Source of the DNA: Ornithinimicrobium sediminis
Lineage (GTDB): Bacteria; Actinomycetota; Actinomycetes; Actinomycetales; Dermatophilaceae
Reading direction: 5' to 3'
Assembly: GCF_021272345.1 (NCBI RefSeq)
Contig: NZ_JAJSDQ010000006.1
Location: forward strand, 124,001-188,000
DNA: 64,000 nucleotides
Made by a program: the position numbers and the translations under genes. Shown one piece after another: positions 17,338 to 24,805 of the stretch (its first letter is position 1; each line of letters begins with the position of its first letter). The notes beneath the pieces were generated by a model. The model was not told the DNA's origin, searched no databases, and was given only the letters and a program-made list of their open reading frames with translations.

Positions 17338-18411
17338 GTGTCCACGATCGCCGCCGTCAGTGCCGTCCTGCCCGAGCACCGCTACGCCCAGGCCGAGCTG
17401 ACCGAACGCATGGCCCGGCTCACCGGCCTGCCCGACACCCAGCTGCCGGTGCTGCAACGCATCCACGGCAACAGCGGCGTCGAGCACCGGCACCTCGCAC
17501 TGCCCCTGGACGACTACCCGGAGGTCACCGCAGACTTCGGCACCGCCAACGACGCGTTCGTCGCGGCCGCGACCGAGCTGGCCCACCGGGCGGTGCAGCA
17601 GGCGCTCGACCGTGCCGGGCTCGTGGCGCAGGACGTCGACCTGCTCGTCTCGACCACCATCACGGGGGTGGCGGTGCCCTCTCTCGACGCCCGCCTCATG
17701 GCACGGATGCCGCTGCGCTCCGACGTGCGGCGGGTGCCCATCCTCGGGCTGGGCTGCGTCGGAGGCGCGGCCGGCCTGGCCCGGGCCCACGACTACCTGG
17801 CCGGCCATCCCGACGACGTCGCCGTGCTCGTCTCGGTCGAGGTGTGCAGCCTCACCGTGCAGCGCGACGACACCTCGACCGCCAACCTGGTCGCCAGCGG
17901 GCTGTTCGGCGACGGCGCGTCCGCGGTGGTGCTGGTCGGCGAGCGCGCCGCGGCCCGTCACCCGGGCCGACCGGTCGTCCTGGCCAGCCGCAGCCGGTTC
18001 TACCCCGACACCGAGCGCGCGATGGGGTGGGACGTGGGGTCCACCGGTCTGAAGATCGTGCTCGGCCCCGAGGTGCCCGAGCTCGTGCGGGCGCACGTGC
18101 GGGACGACGTCGACACCTTCCTCGCCGGGCACCGGCTCACCCGGGCCGACATCGGGTGGTGGGTCGCCCACCCCGGCGGACCCAAGGTGATCGACGCCCT
18201 CGTCGACGCGCTGGAGGTCGACCGCGAGGCCCTGGGAGTGACGACCCGTTCGCTGGCCCGCATCGGCAACCTGTCCTCCTCCTCCGTGCTGCACGTGCTC
18301 GACGACACGCTCCGGGAGCGGCCGCCCGCCCCGGGCACGCACGGGCTGCTCATGGCGATGGGGCCGGGCTTCTGCCTGGAGACCGTGCTGCTGCAGATGC
18401 CCGAGGCCTGA
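17338..18411 (+). CDS. Type III polyketide synthase (chalcone/alkylresorcinol synthase family), 357 aa
   Basis: The catalytic triad of a thiolase-fold type III PKS is intact: C140 in GLGCVGGAAG, H278 in VAHPGGPK and N311 in RIGNLSSSSVL. The C-terminal GLLMAMGPGFCLE forms the cyclisation-cavity GPG loop. Length and motifs fit the actinobacterial SrsA/alkylresorcinol group. That group extends a fatty acyl-CoA with malonyl-type units to a phenolic lipid. The next genes encode an ICMT-like methyltransferase and a flavoprotein, the same three functions as srsA-srsB-srsC of Streptomyces griseus. The acyl starter and ring type cannot be read from sequence. Confidence 0.9.
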   Translation: MSTIAAVSAVLPEHRYAQAELTERMARLTGLPDTQLPVLQRIHGNSGVEHRHLALPLDDYPEVTADFGTANDAFVAAATELAHRAVQQALDRAGLVAQDVDLLVSTTITGVAVPSLDARLMARMPLRSDVRRVPILGLGCVGGAAGLARAHDYLAGHPDDVAVLVSVEVCSLTVQRDDTSTANLVASGLFGDGASAVVLVGERAAARHPGRPVVLASRSRFYPDTERAMGWDVGSTGLKIVLGPEVPELVRAHVRDDVDTFLAGHRLTRADIGWWVAHPGGPKVIDALVDALEVDREALGVTTRSLARIGNLSSSSVLHVLDDTLRERPPAPGTHGLLMAMGPGFCLETVLLQMPEA

Positions 18412-18412
18412 G

Positions 18413-18931
18413 ATGGGCTCCCTGGGCTGGTATGCCGTGCTGCTGGGCCTGGTCGTCCTCGAGCGGCTCGCCGAGCTGGTCGTCTCGCGACACCACGCCT
18501 CCTGGGCACTGTCGCGGGGCGCAGTGGAGCACGGGCGGGGGCACTACCCGTGGATGGTGCTGCTGCACACGGGCCTGCTCGTGGCCTGCCTGGCCGAGGC
18601 ATGGCTGCTCGACCGGCCGTTCCTGCCGGTGCTCGGCTGGTCCATGGTGGTCGTCGTGGTCGCGGCCCAGGCGCTGCGCTGGTGGTGCATCGTGACCCTC
18701 GGCAAGCGCTGGAACACCCGGGTCATCGTCGTGCCGGGGCTTCCGCTGGTCGCCCGAGGCCCCTACCGCCTGATGCGTCACCCCAACTACGTCGCCGTCG
18801 TCGCCGAGGGCGTCGCCCTGCCCCTGGTGCACGGCTCCTGGGTCACCGCGCTCGTGTTCACGCTGCTCAACGCCTGGCTGCTGACCGTCCGCATCCGCAC
18901 CGAGGACCGTGCGCTGGAGCCGTTGCGGTGA
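18413..18931 (+). CDS. Isoprenylcysteine carboxyl methyltransferase-like (ICMT/SrsB-like) membrane methyltransferase, 172 aa
   Basis: Four to five membrane helices; RGPYRLMRHPNYVAVV and the C-terminal RIRTEDRAL are the SAM-binding signature of the ICMT/phospholipid methyltransferase superfamily. In the S. griseus srs cluster the corresponding enzyme O-methylates an alkylresorcinol. The start ATG 18413 lies one base after the PKS stop, and the stop overlaps the next GTG (GTGA), so all three genes are tightly coupled. Substrate assignment rests on context only. Confidence 0.85.
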   Translation: MGSLGWYAVLLGLVVLERLAELVVSRHHASWALSRGAVEHGRGHYPWMVLLHTGLLVACLAEAWLLDRPFLPVLGWSMVVVVVAAQALRWWCIVTLGKRWNTRVIVVPGLPLVARGPYRLMRHPNYVAVVAEGVALPLVHGSWVTALVFTLLNAWLLTVRIRTEDRALEPLR

Positions 18932-20040
18932 GCCTGGACCTGCTCGTCGTCGGCGGCGGGCCCGTCGGGCTGGCCACCGCCCTGTATGCCGTGCAGGCGG
19001 GGCTGTCGGTCGCCGTCGTGGAGCAGCGCGCCGGGGTGGTCGACAAGGCCTGCGGCGAGGGGCTCATGCCCGGTGCCCTGGCCGGCCTGCAGGCGCTGGG
19101 CGTGGACCCCGCCGGGCACGACATCGCCGGCATCCGCTACCTCACTCCCACCCGGTCGGTGACGACCGACTTCACCCGGGGGCCGGGGCGGGGGGTGCGG
19201 CGCACCGTGCTGCACACCGCGCTGCGGGAGGCCGCCGAGCGGGCCGGGGCAGGCCTGGTCACCGGCACCGTGACCGGGCTGGAGCAGCACGACGGCGAGG
19301 TGAGCGTGCAGGTGCAGGGGCAGGGGCGGCTGTCGGCACGCCACGTCGTCGCGGCGGACGGCCTGCACTCCCCGGTGCGCCGGATGCTGGGGCTGCACCG
19401 TCCCTCCGGCAGCCGGCGCCGGCACGGCATCCGGCAGCACTACCGCGTCGCCCCGTGGAGCGAGCACGTGGAGGTGCACTGGGGGCGGGCCGCAGAGGCC
19501 TACGTGACCCCGGTCGCCGACGACACGGTCGGGGTGGCGGTGCTGACCTCGGCCCGGGGGCCGATGCAGGCGCACCTGGCGGAGTTCGGGTCGCTGGCCG
19601 CACGGGTGCGGGACGCCGAGGTCACCGGGCCGGCGCGCGGTGCCGGGCCGCTGCGCCAACGGGTGGCCTCCCGGGCCGCCGGACGGGTGCTGCTCGTCGG
19701 TGACGCGGGCGGCTACGTCGACGCCCTGACCGGCGAGGGCCTGGCCCTGGGCCTGGCGCAGGCGCAGGTCGCCGTGCAGGCCGTCGCCTCGGGACGGCCG
19801 CAGCGCTACCCCGCGCTGGCGCGGCGTGCCGGGCTGGTCAGCACCGCGCTGACCCACGGGCTGCTCACGGCCACGGCCACACCGGCCGGCCGGCGAGCCG
19901 TGCTCGGCGCGGCCGCCGGCGTGCCCTGGGTGTTCGGGCGCGCGGTCGACGCTCTGGGGGGCACCGGACCAAAAACCGGGCACACGGCATACCTCGGCGG
20001 TGCGCAGGGCGAGGCCCCGCCTGCCCACGCGGACACGTGA
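18928..20040 (+). CDS. FAD-dependent oxidoreductase/hydroxylase (geranylgeranyl reductase- or SrsC-like), 370 aa
   Basis: The N-terminal Rossmann motif is VVGGGPVGLATALYA. KACGEGLMPGAL and the later VLLVGDAGGYVDALTGEGLALGLAQA are typical of the geranylgeranyl-reductase/aromatic hydroxylase group of flavoproteins, and ADGLHSPVR binds FAD. In context it probably hydroxylates or oxidises the phenolic product of the upstream PKS and methyltransferase, as SrsC does to give quinones. A prenyl-saturating reductase is an alternative, especially with a UbiA enzyme next door. GTG 18928 overlaps the methyltransferase stop. Confidence 0.85.
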   Translation: MSLDLLVVGGGPVGLATALYAVQAGLSVAVVEQRAGVVDKACGEGLMPGALAGLQALGVDPAGHDIAGIRYLTPTRSVTTDFTRGPGRGVRRTVLHTALREAAERAGAGLVTGTVTGLEQHDGEVSVQVQGQGRLSARHVVAADGLHSPVRRMLGLHRPSGSRRRHGIRQHYRVAPWSEHVEVHWGRAAEAYVTPVADDTVGVAVLTSARGPMQAHLAEFGSLAARVRDAEVTGPARGAGPLRQRVASRAAGRVLLVGDAGGYVDALTGEGLALGLAQAQVAVQAVASGRPQRYPALARRAGLVSTALTHGLLTATATPAGRRAVLGAAAGVPWVFGRAVDALGGTGPKTGHTAYLGGAQGEAPPAHADT

Positions 20041-20086
20041 CCCCCACGGCCGACACACCCCTTGCCGCAGCGGCCCACGCGGACAC
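20023..20086. repeat. Short direct duplication, 14-mer GCCCACGCGGACAC 50 bp apart
   Basis: The 14-mer occurs at 20023-20036, spanning the last codons of the flavoprotein gene, and again at 20073-20086. In each copy it is followed by (G/C)TGACC. It looks like a small tandem duplication of the gene end; the second copy now forms part of a hairpin. Confidence 0.6.
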
Positions 20087-20101
20087 CTGACCGGGTGGGC
20101 C
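20072..20101 (+). terminator. Candidate terminator of the type III PKS operon
   Basis: GGCCCAC (20072-20078) pairs with GTGGGCC (20095-20101) around a 16-base loop, 32 bases after the flavoprotein stop and before the convergent sortase gene. The stem is modest and there is no U-tract. Confidence 0.4.
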
Positions 20102-20134
20102 GCGGCTGTGGTGCGCCGAGGTCACGACCTCGGG

Positions 20135-20944
20135 TCACGCAGGCGGGGTGTGCCCGACCATCCGGGCGAACACCACGATGTTGTCGACGTGCGCCCGGGC
20201 GACCGGGTCGTAGTCACCACCACAGGTGATCAGCCGCAGCTCGGGCCCTGCCGTGTTGCCGTAGACCGCCACCCTCGGGAAGGAGTCCTTGGGGAAGGAG
20301 TCGGTGGCGTAGACCTCGAAGGTCACCACCGCGCCGTCCTCGCGCGTGACGTCGACGGTGTCGCCGACCCCGAGAGCGCCGAGCTCGAAGAACACCGAGG
20401 GCGTCGAGCCCTGGCTGGTGACATGCCCCTCGATGACGGTGGGGCCGGGCTCGCCCGGGGTGGGTGAGCCGTCGTACCAGGCTGCCTCGTCGTACCGCTC
20501 GCCCGCGGGGACCTGCAGCGCCCCGTCGTCGTCGAGCCCGAGCGGGTGCAGCGGTGAGCTGACCTGGATGCCCGGGATGTCCACGGCCACCGGCTCGGAG
20601 GGCGGGAGCACCTCGACCTCTGCCTCAGCCGCCTGCTCACTCGCAGTGGGCTGGGCCGTTGTGGGCTCGGTCGCGATGGGCTGGGCCGTTGTGGGCTCGG
20701 TCGCGGTGGGCTCGGTCGTGGTGGGCTCGCTGACGAGTGGCTCGCTCGAGGTGGGGCCCGGGACGCTCGGCCCCTGGACGGTGGACAGCCCGGCCGCGGG
20801 TTCCGGCGCGGGAGGGTCGGCCTGCTGGCCCCACAGGGCCCAGCCGAGCACGACCGCGCCGGTCACGAGCAGCGCGGAGGCCGCGGCCACGAACGCACTG
20901 CTGCGCTCGTGGCCGCGACCCCCGGTCGTGGTGCCGTGGCTCAT
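20135..20944 (-). CDS. Class F sortase, 269 aa
   Basis: An N-terminal membrane anchor (about 18-38) is followed by a Pro/Thr/Glu-rich spacer (about 43-105) and a class F sortase domain. The catalytic residues are H174 (VIEGHVTSQG), C241 (LRLITCGGDYD) and R250 (DPVARAHVDN). Class F sortases occur mainly in actinobacteria and attach proteins to the wall by their C-terminal signals. The CHRD protein gene lies 3 bases upstream in the same operon and is the obvious substrate candidate. The spacer has near-identical TEPTTAQP units encoded by repeated DNA. Confidence 0.9.
   Translation of the reverse strand: MSHGTTTGGRGHERSSAFVAAASALLVTGAVVLGWALWGQQADPPAPEPAAGLSTVQGPSVPGPTSSEPLVSEPTTTEPTATEPTTAQPIATEPTTAQPTASEQAAEAEVEVLPPSEPVAVDIPGIQVSSPLHPLGLDDDGALQVPAGERYDEAAWYDGSPTPGEPGPTVIEGHVTSQGSTPSVFFELGALGVGDTVDVTREDGAVVTFEVYATDSFPKDSFPRVAVYGNTAGPELRLITCGGDYDPVARAHVDNIVVFARMVGHTPPA
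20640..20740. repeat. Low-complexity repeat encoding the Thr/Glu/Pro sortase spacer
   Basis: Units of about 9-18 bases (GTGGGCTCG, and GGGCTGGGCC followed by GTTGTGGGCTCGGTCGC) recur almost exactly and encode TEP/TAQP units. Slippage could vary the spacer length between strains. Confidence 0.7.
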
Positions 20945-20947
20945 CGC

Positions 20948-21727
20948 TCAGCGACGCGCAGTCTCGGTGCGACGCCGGCTCGCGGCGAGGCCGAGCGCTC
21001 CGGCCCCGATGGCGACCGCACCCAGGGCGATGGCCCCTGCGTGCTCGGTGCCCTGCGTGGCCCCTCCCCCGGTGGCGACACCGTCCTCCGGCATGGCCAT
21101 CTGGGCGACGTCCAGCGTGCCGCACATGGCCGGGTCGGTGGCCTCCGACGGCAGGCTGGGGTCGAGGTCCGACTCCTGGTCGCCGTCGTACTCGCCGCTG
21201 CCGTTGTGGTCGACGCCGTGCACGACGACCACGCCGTTGCCGGCGGCGATGTCGTCGGCCACGTCCTGGGGCACCTCGAAGGTGCGCTCGTAGGAGTACT
21301 CACCCTCGGCCGGGAAGTCCATGACGTCCAGGGCGTGGTCGGGGCCGGTCATGCCGCCCTCGTTGGTGAGGGAGACCGCCACACCGCCGTAGAAGTCGAC
21401 GGCGTCGGTGGTGCGGACGGCTCCTTCGAAGCCGGAGCCGGCCAGGTCGGCGGACGGGCAGGTGTTGGACCCTCCGATGTGGATGTGCTGGGCGTGCGGA
21501 GCGCCGTCCAGCAGGCCCATCGCCTCGATCTGGATCGTCAGCTCGGTGCCGTCGACCCAGCCCCAGGCCGTGCCGGAGGCTCCGGAGCCGCTGATCTCGG
21601 TGAGGGTGGCCGACAGCTCGGTGCCGCTCTCGTGGTCCGACGCGGTGGCCGGTGCGGCCAGGGCGATCGGCAGCCCCACCAGGGCCGCGATGGCGACGGG
21701 GGTGAGACGGGTGGTGACGGTGCGCAT
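20948..21727 (-). CDS. Secreted CHRD-domain surface protein with C-terminal anchor, 259 aa
   Basis: AAGGAG precedes ATG 21727. A signal peptide (about 1-29, ending ATA) leads to a CHRD-type beta domain (about 36-200; QHIHIGGS, SLTNEGGMTGPDHALDVMDFP). The tail has Gly-rich ATGGGATQGTEHAG, a hydrophobic helix and a basic RRR end. This is the architecture of a wall-sorting signal, but I see no canonical LPXTG. Because a class F sortase follows directly, a non-canonical sorting motif is possible; simple membrane anchoring is the alternative. A CRP-like palindrome lies about 107 bases upstream. Confidence 0.8.
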   Translation of the reverse strand: MRTVTTRLTPVAIAALVGLPIALAAPATASDHESGTELSATLTEISGSGASGTAWGWVDGTELTIQIEAMGLLDGAPHAQHIHIGGSNTCPSADLAGSGFEGAVRTTDAVDFYGGVAVSLTNEGGMTGPDHALDVMDFPAEGEYSYERTFEVPQDVADDIAAGNGVVVVHGVDHNGSGEYDGDQESDLDPSLPSEATDPAMCGTLDVAQMAMPEDGVATGGGATQGTEHAGAIALGAVAIGAGALGLAASRRRTETARR

Positions 21728-21833
21728 GACATCTCCTTCGGTTCGACGACGAGGCGTGGTGTTGGTTTGCCCCGGTGTGGTGTCGGGAGGTGTTCGGGGC
21801 GGTGCCGTCCGGTGGATGGCGCCACCACCCAGA

Positions 21834-21849
21834 TGTGAGCCAGATCACA
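21834..21849. promoter_or_regulatory. CRP/GlxR-family operator, TGTGA-N6-TCACA
   Basis: A perfect match to the CRP/GlxR consensus palindrome, 107 bases upstream of the CHRD/sortase operon. GlxR is the cAMP-responsive global regulator of many actinobacteria. The distance suits activation of the operon. Confidence 0.65.
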
Positions 21850-21857
21850 CGAGAACG

Positions 21858-21884
21858 GGCCCCCCACCCGGACGGGTGAGGGGC
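21858..21884 (-). terminator. Candidate terminator of the DUF3618 operon
   Basis: GGCCCC and CACCCG pair with CGGGTG and GGGGCC around GAC, with one unpaired base per arm. It lies 17 bases after the DUF3618 stop on the minus strand. Confidence 0.6.
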
Positions 21885-21901
21885 CTGTGGCCGGGCAGAT
21901 G

Positions 21902-22522
21902 TCAGGAGCGGCTGGACTCCTGCACGTTCTCGCGCGACTGCTGGGCCGAGCCCTTGACGTCGTCGGCGGTGCTCTGCGCCTCGCCCCTCACGGTCTCGGC
22001 GGAGCCCTGCGCGGAGGCCCTGACCTCCTCCGCAGCCTGCTGTGCAGGCTCCTTGAGGTGCTCGGCGACCTCCTGGCCGGCCGACCTGGCCTCCTCCATC
22101 ATGGGCTGGGCCTTGTCCTTGACGGTCTGCGCCGCCTCGCGCTCCCTCTCGCTGGCGGGCAGGAGCGAGCCGACCAGCCACCCGGCGCCGAGGGCGATGA
22201 GCCCCACGGCCAGGGGGTTGCCCTGCGTCTGCCGCCGGGCCTGGCCCGGCAGCTGCTGCGCCGAGGCCGAGGCCTGCTGCACGCTGCCCTCACCGGAGGC
22301 CTTCATGTGCTGTCCTGTGCCCATCGCCGACTCCTTCGCGTCTTCGACACTGCCCATCACACGGTCCCTGAGCTCAGCAGCCCGGCCGGTGACCTTGTCC
22401 TTGCCTCGTTGCGCCACGTTGCCGGGCGAGACGGTCTCGCCGAGCTCGTTGACGTGGTGGCTCAGGTCGCGCCTGGTCGCCTCGATCTCGGCACGGATCT
22501 GGTCCGGGTCGTTGCTCGTCAT
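21902..22522 (-). CDS. DUF3618 domain membrane protein, 206 aa
   Basis: The N-terminus DQIRAEIEATRRDLSHHVNEL is the DUF3618 signature, found in actinobacterial envelope-associated proteins. A membrane helix (about 107-122, PLAVGLIALGAGWLVGSLL) is followed by a long Gln/Ala/Glu-rich amphipathic tail with LEA-like or coiled repeats (ARSAGQEVAEHLKEPAQQ, SAETVRGEAQS). The function is unknown. ATG 22522 overlaps the Holin-X stop by 4 bases, so it is the last gene of a coupled three-gene operon. CsbD-like or stress-protective roles are only suggested by composition. Confidence 0.82.
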   Translation of the reverse strand: MTSNDPDQIRAEIEATRRDLSHHVNELGETVSPGNVAQRGKDKVTGRAAELRDRVMGSVEDAKESAMGTGQHMKASGEGSVQQASASAQQLPGQARRQTQGNPLAVGLIALGAGWLVGSLLPASEREREAAQTVKDKAQPMMEEARSAGQEVAEHLKEPAQQAAEEVRASAQGSAETVRGEAQSTADDVKGSAQQSRENVQESSRS

Positions 22523-23016
22523 CGCCTGTCCTCGTTTCCCTTGAGTGCGTCGGGGATCTCCGTGGTGGTCTCCACCGTGCGAGGCATCCCCTCGATGTCC
22601 TTGAGCTGCTTGCGTCCCACAGCGGCCAGCACCCCGGCGACGACCGCCCAGACCAGCGCGACGACGAGTGCCGACCAGCCGAGTCCGAGCAGGTCGCCCA
22701 GGCCCCACCACAGGGCCAGGGAGCAGAAGAGCAGCACGAAGTGTCCGGCGACACCGGCGCCGCCCAGCATCCCGGCGCCCTTGCCGCCCCGCTTCGCGGA
22801 CGCGGCGAGCTCGGCCTTGGCCAGCTCCAGCTCCTGCTGCACCAGGCGTGAGAGGTCCTCACCGATCTGGCCCACGACGTCACCCACGGACGACAGCGGC
22901 CGTCCGGCCGGCTCGTCGTGCGGGGCCGCCGACGTGGCGCCCGCCTGGCCGGTCGTCTGCGGTCCTGACTGGCCGGTGGTCTGCGGGCCCGCGCGGCCCG
23001 TCTGGGGCCCGGTCAT
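22519..23016 (-). CDS. Phage holin family protein (actinobacterial Holin-X, DUF1469-like), 165 aa
   Basis: The core LSSVGDVVGQIGEDLSRLVQ, LELAKAELAASAKRGGKGAG and two membrane helices (VAGHFVLLFCSLALWWGLG, ALVVALVWAVVAGVLAAVG) are diagnostic of Holin-X. The C-terminal EGMPRTVETTTEIPDALKG is also typical. Despite the name, these are chromosomal membrane proteins of unknown function and no phage genes are nearby. The N-terminus has three copies of a GPQTTGQ-like unit. It overlaps both neighbours by ATGA. Confidence 0.88.
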   Translation of the reverse strand: MTGPQTGRAGPQTTGQSGPQTTGQAGATSAAPHDEPAGRPLSSVGDVVGQIGEDLSRLVQQELELAKAELAASAKRGGKGAGMLGGAGVAGHFVLLFCSLALWWGLGDLLGLGWSALVVALVWAVVAGVLAAVGRKQLKDIEGMPRTVETTTEIPDALKGNEDRR

Positions 23017-23861
23017 CGCGGCCCCGGCCCCGGCGTGCCGGTCACCGACGGGTTGAAGTGCCCCATGGGCCGACCCTCGACGCCGTCACCCACCTGGCTG
23101 CCCGGGTAGGGGCCCACCGCCGGGTCCGTGCCCGGGGGGGTCGTGGTCGGGGCGGTGGCGGGCGCGGCGACGACCGGGGCTGCACCCACGGCGGGCGCAG
23201 GTGCGGAGGCCGCCGGGGACGGCGCCGACCCGCCCTGGTCGTCGGAGTCGTCCGACAGTCCCCGGGTCAGGCGGCCGGCGACCAGGCCGATGCCTGCGGC
23301 CACGGCGATGAAGGTGCCGGGGTGGCGACGGGCGTAGCCCCGCACCTCGTCCAGCAGGTCGGCGGGCTCACGGTCCTCGAGCCATCCGGCCACGTCCTTG
23401 GACCGCTGGGACGCCTGTCGCGCCAGGTCGGTGGCGATGCCCTGCTCCTGGGAGCCCTCGGCCATCGAGCCCAGCTCCTGCCCCAGGGCTCGGATCCCCT
23501 CGGCGAGCCGGTGCTGCTGGGTGCCGGCCTGCCCGGAGAGCTCGGAGCGCGTCTGGTCCAGCAGCTGCCGCGTCTGGTCACCGACGGTGTCCTTGACGCT
23601 CGACATCTCCTGCTTGGCGACGTCCGCGACCTGGCGGCCGCCCTGCTTGGCGTCGTCAGCGACCTGGGAGGCCTCCTGCTTCGCCTGGTCGGCGCGGCCT
23701 CCGCCACCGCTGCCTCCGGTGGTGTGGCTCATGCCGTGGTCCGGGGCCGCCACGGGAGGTGCCGTGGGCACGACGTCGTCCTCGAAGGCCACGTCGCCCT
23801 CGGTGGGTGCGAACACCGGGTCGGGCCCGGGGTCGCCCTGCGGGTTGTCAGGGGTGGTCAT
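23013..23861 (-). CDS. Conserved helical membrane protein upstream of Holin-X, 282 aa
   Basis: Acidic N-terminus, then a long Gln/Ala/Asp-rich helix (DQAKQEASQVADDAKQGGRQ, TVGDQTRQLLDQTRSELSGQ), a single membrane span (HPGTFIAVAAGIGLVAGRL) and a Pro/Ala/Thr-rich tail. Equivalent proteins commonly precede Holin-X and DUF3618 genes in actinobacteria. The function is unknown; the helical half resembles apolipoprotein/LEA-like repeats that lie along membranes. It is the first gene of the coupled operon. Its stop overlaps the Holin-X start. Confidence 0.78.
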   Translation of the reverse strand: MTTPDNPQGDPGPDPVFAPTEGDVAFEDDVVPTAPPVAAPDHGMSHTTGGSGGGGRADQAKQEASQVADDAKQGGRQVADVAKQEMSSVKDTVGDQTRQLLDQTRSELSGQAGTQQHRLAEGIRALGQELGSMAEGSQEQGIATDLARQASQRSKDVAGWLEDREPADLLDEVRGYARRHPGTFIAVAAGIGLVAGRLTRGLSDDSDDQGGSAPSPAASAPAPAVGAAPVVAAPATAPTTTPPGTDPAVGPYPGSQVGDGVEGRPMGHFNPSVTGTPGPGPR

Positions 23862-23900
23862 GGTGACGTCCTTTCGTCGGTACGGGGTGGTCTGGGCTGC

Positions 23901-24455
23901 TCAGCCGCGGACCGGGGGGCCGTCGGCGCCGGGGCCGGGCCGTTCGGCTGCCGAGCCGGTGCGGCCGGCGGTGTGCGTGCCCGTGTGGTCGTCCGTGGCC
24001 CGCGCCGGGGCGCGGCGGCCGAGGATCAGCCCGAGGGCGACCATGCCGAGGCCCAGGGCCAGGTGCAGCCAGTCGTCGGCCGCGTTGAGCGGCACGAAGT
24101 TCGCCGCCGACTCCTTGTCGACGACCAGGCCGTAGACCCACAGGAGCAGGTAGACGACGCCGCCGCCCACCAGGTAGCCACGGGAGCCGGAGAAGGACCG
24201 GGCCAGTGCGACGCCGGCGATGCCGAAGAGCAGGTGCACGACGTTGTGCAGGATCGACACCTGGAAGATGCCGAGCAGCAGGGCGGGCGACTCGTGGCCC
24301 GACAGCTCGATGTCACCGGCGTTCTCGGTCACCCCCGGGACGAACCCCAGGACGCCGACGAGCAGGAACACCACCCCGACGGCAAGCGCGGCGATCTGGA
24401 CCGGGTGCCGACTGGTCCGACCGGTCGTCCCGGATGTGTTGCGTGGGTGTGTCAT
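23901..24455 (-). CDS. DUF4383 domain membrane protein, 184 aa
   Basis: Four membrane helices with the signatures FLLVGVLGFVPGVTEN, LLGIFQVSILHNVVHLLFG and NAADDWLHLALGLGMVALG mark DUF4383. The function is unknown. The C-terminus is a short hydrophilic tail. GAGGAG lies 7 bases before ATG 24455. It is 39 bases upstream of the Holin-X operon in the same direction and may drive it, making a block of membrane/stress-type proteins. Confidence 0.88.
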   Translation of the reverse strand: MTHPRNTSGTTGRTSRHPVQIAALAVGVVFLLVGVLGFVPGVTENAGDIELSGHESPALLLGIFQVSILHNVVHLLFGIAGVALARSFSGSRGYLVGGGVVYLLLWVYGLVVDKESAANFVPLNAADDWLHLALGLGMVALGLILGRRAPARATDDHTGTHTAGRTGSAAERPGPGADGPPVRG

Positions 24456-24577
24456 GCGTGGTCTCCTCACTGTCGTGGACACGCGGGGAGGATCCCTGTC
24501 GCGTGTTTCAGCTTCTGTGCTGAGTCCTCTTCCACCGTGCGGAGGATGTGCGCCGGCGTCCACCTGAACCGTCAGTT

Positions 24578-24595
24578 CCCACCCCTGAGGGTGGG
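24578..24595. other. Hairpin in the DUF4383/small-peptide divergent region
   Basis: CCCACCC (24578-24584) and GGGTGGG (24589-24595) form a 7-bp stem with a 4-base loop. A second inverted repeat, ACACGCG/CGCGTGT (24479-24485 and 24500-24506), lies nearer DUF4383. Both lie between divergent genes, so operators are more likely than terminators. Confidence 0.4.
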
Positions 24596-24642
24596 CGCAC
24601 CGACCCAGGGCAGGCTGAGGTGCGGGGTGCGGTGCTGCCGGG

Positions 24643-24648
24643 CACAGT
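24643..24648 (+). promoter_or_regulatory. Candidate -10 box (CACAGT) for the 40-aa peptide
   Basis: CACAGT ends 6 bases before ATG 24655, the leaderless spacing. It is an imperfect TANNNT match. Confidence 0.35.
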
Positions 24649-24654
24649 GGGTGC

Positions 24655-24777
24655 ATGCGTATCGGCAACACGGAGGTCCGAGCCCTGGGCGGAGGCCCGG
24701 GGTGCCTGGTGATGATCCTGCTGTCCGTGGGCCTGTCGGTCGCCCTGACCGTCCTGCTCAACCTGGTGCTGCGCTGA
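24655..24777 (+). CDS. Small single-span membrane protein, 40 aa
   Basis: A short polar start (MRIGNTEVRALGGG) leads to one hydrophobic helix, GCLVMILLSVGLSVALTVLL, ending NLVLR. Third codon positions are GC-rich, a -10 box is correctly placed and a hairpin follows directly after the stop. These points support a real gene. It has no recognised family. It is divergent from DUF4383 and convergent with the gamma-glutamyltransferase gene. Confidence 0.6.
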   Translation: MRIGNTEVRALGGGPGCLVMILLSVGLSVALTVLLNLVLR

Positions 24778-24795
24778 CCGGGGCTGCGCCCCCGG
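24778..24795. terminator. Candidate terminator between the 40-aa peptide and gamma-glutamyltransferase genes
   Basis: CCGGGG (24778-24783) pairs with CCCCGG (24790-24795) around a 6-base loop, starting immediately after the peptide stop codon. The position between convergent genes suits both. Confidence 0.5.
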
Positions 24796-24805
24796 CGCTG
24801 CCTCG

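Noticed and set aside
20640-20740. Short repeats that could suggest a CRISPR-like array
   Set aside because: Units are 9-18 bases without unique spacers and lie in frame in the sortase spacer.
22519-23016. Holin-family gene as a sign of a prophage
   Set aside because: Actinobacterial Holin-X genes are ordinary chromosomal genes; no phage structural, integrase or lysis genes surround it.
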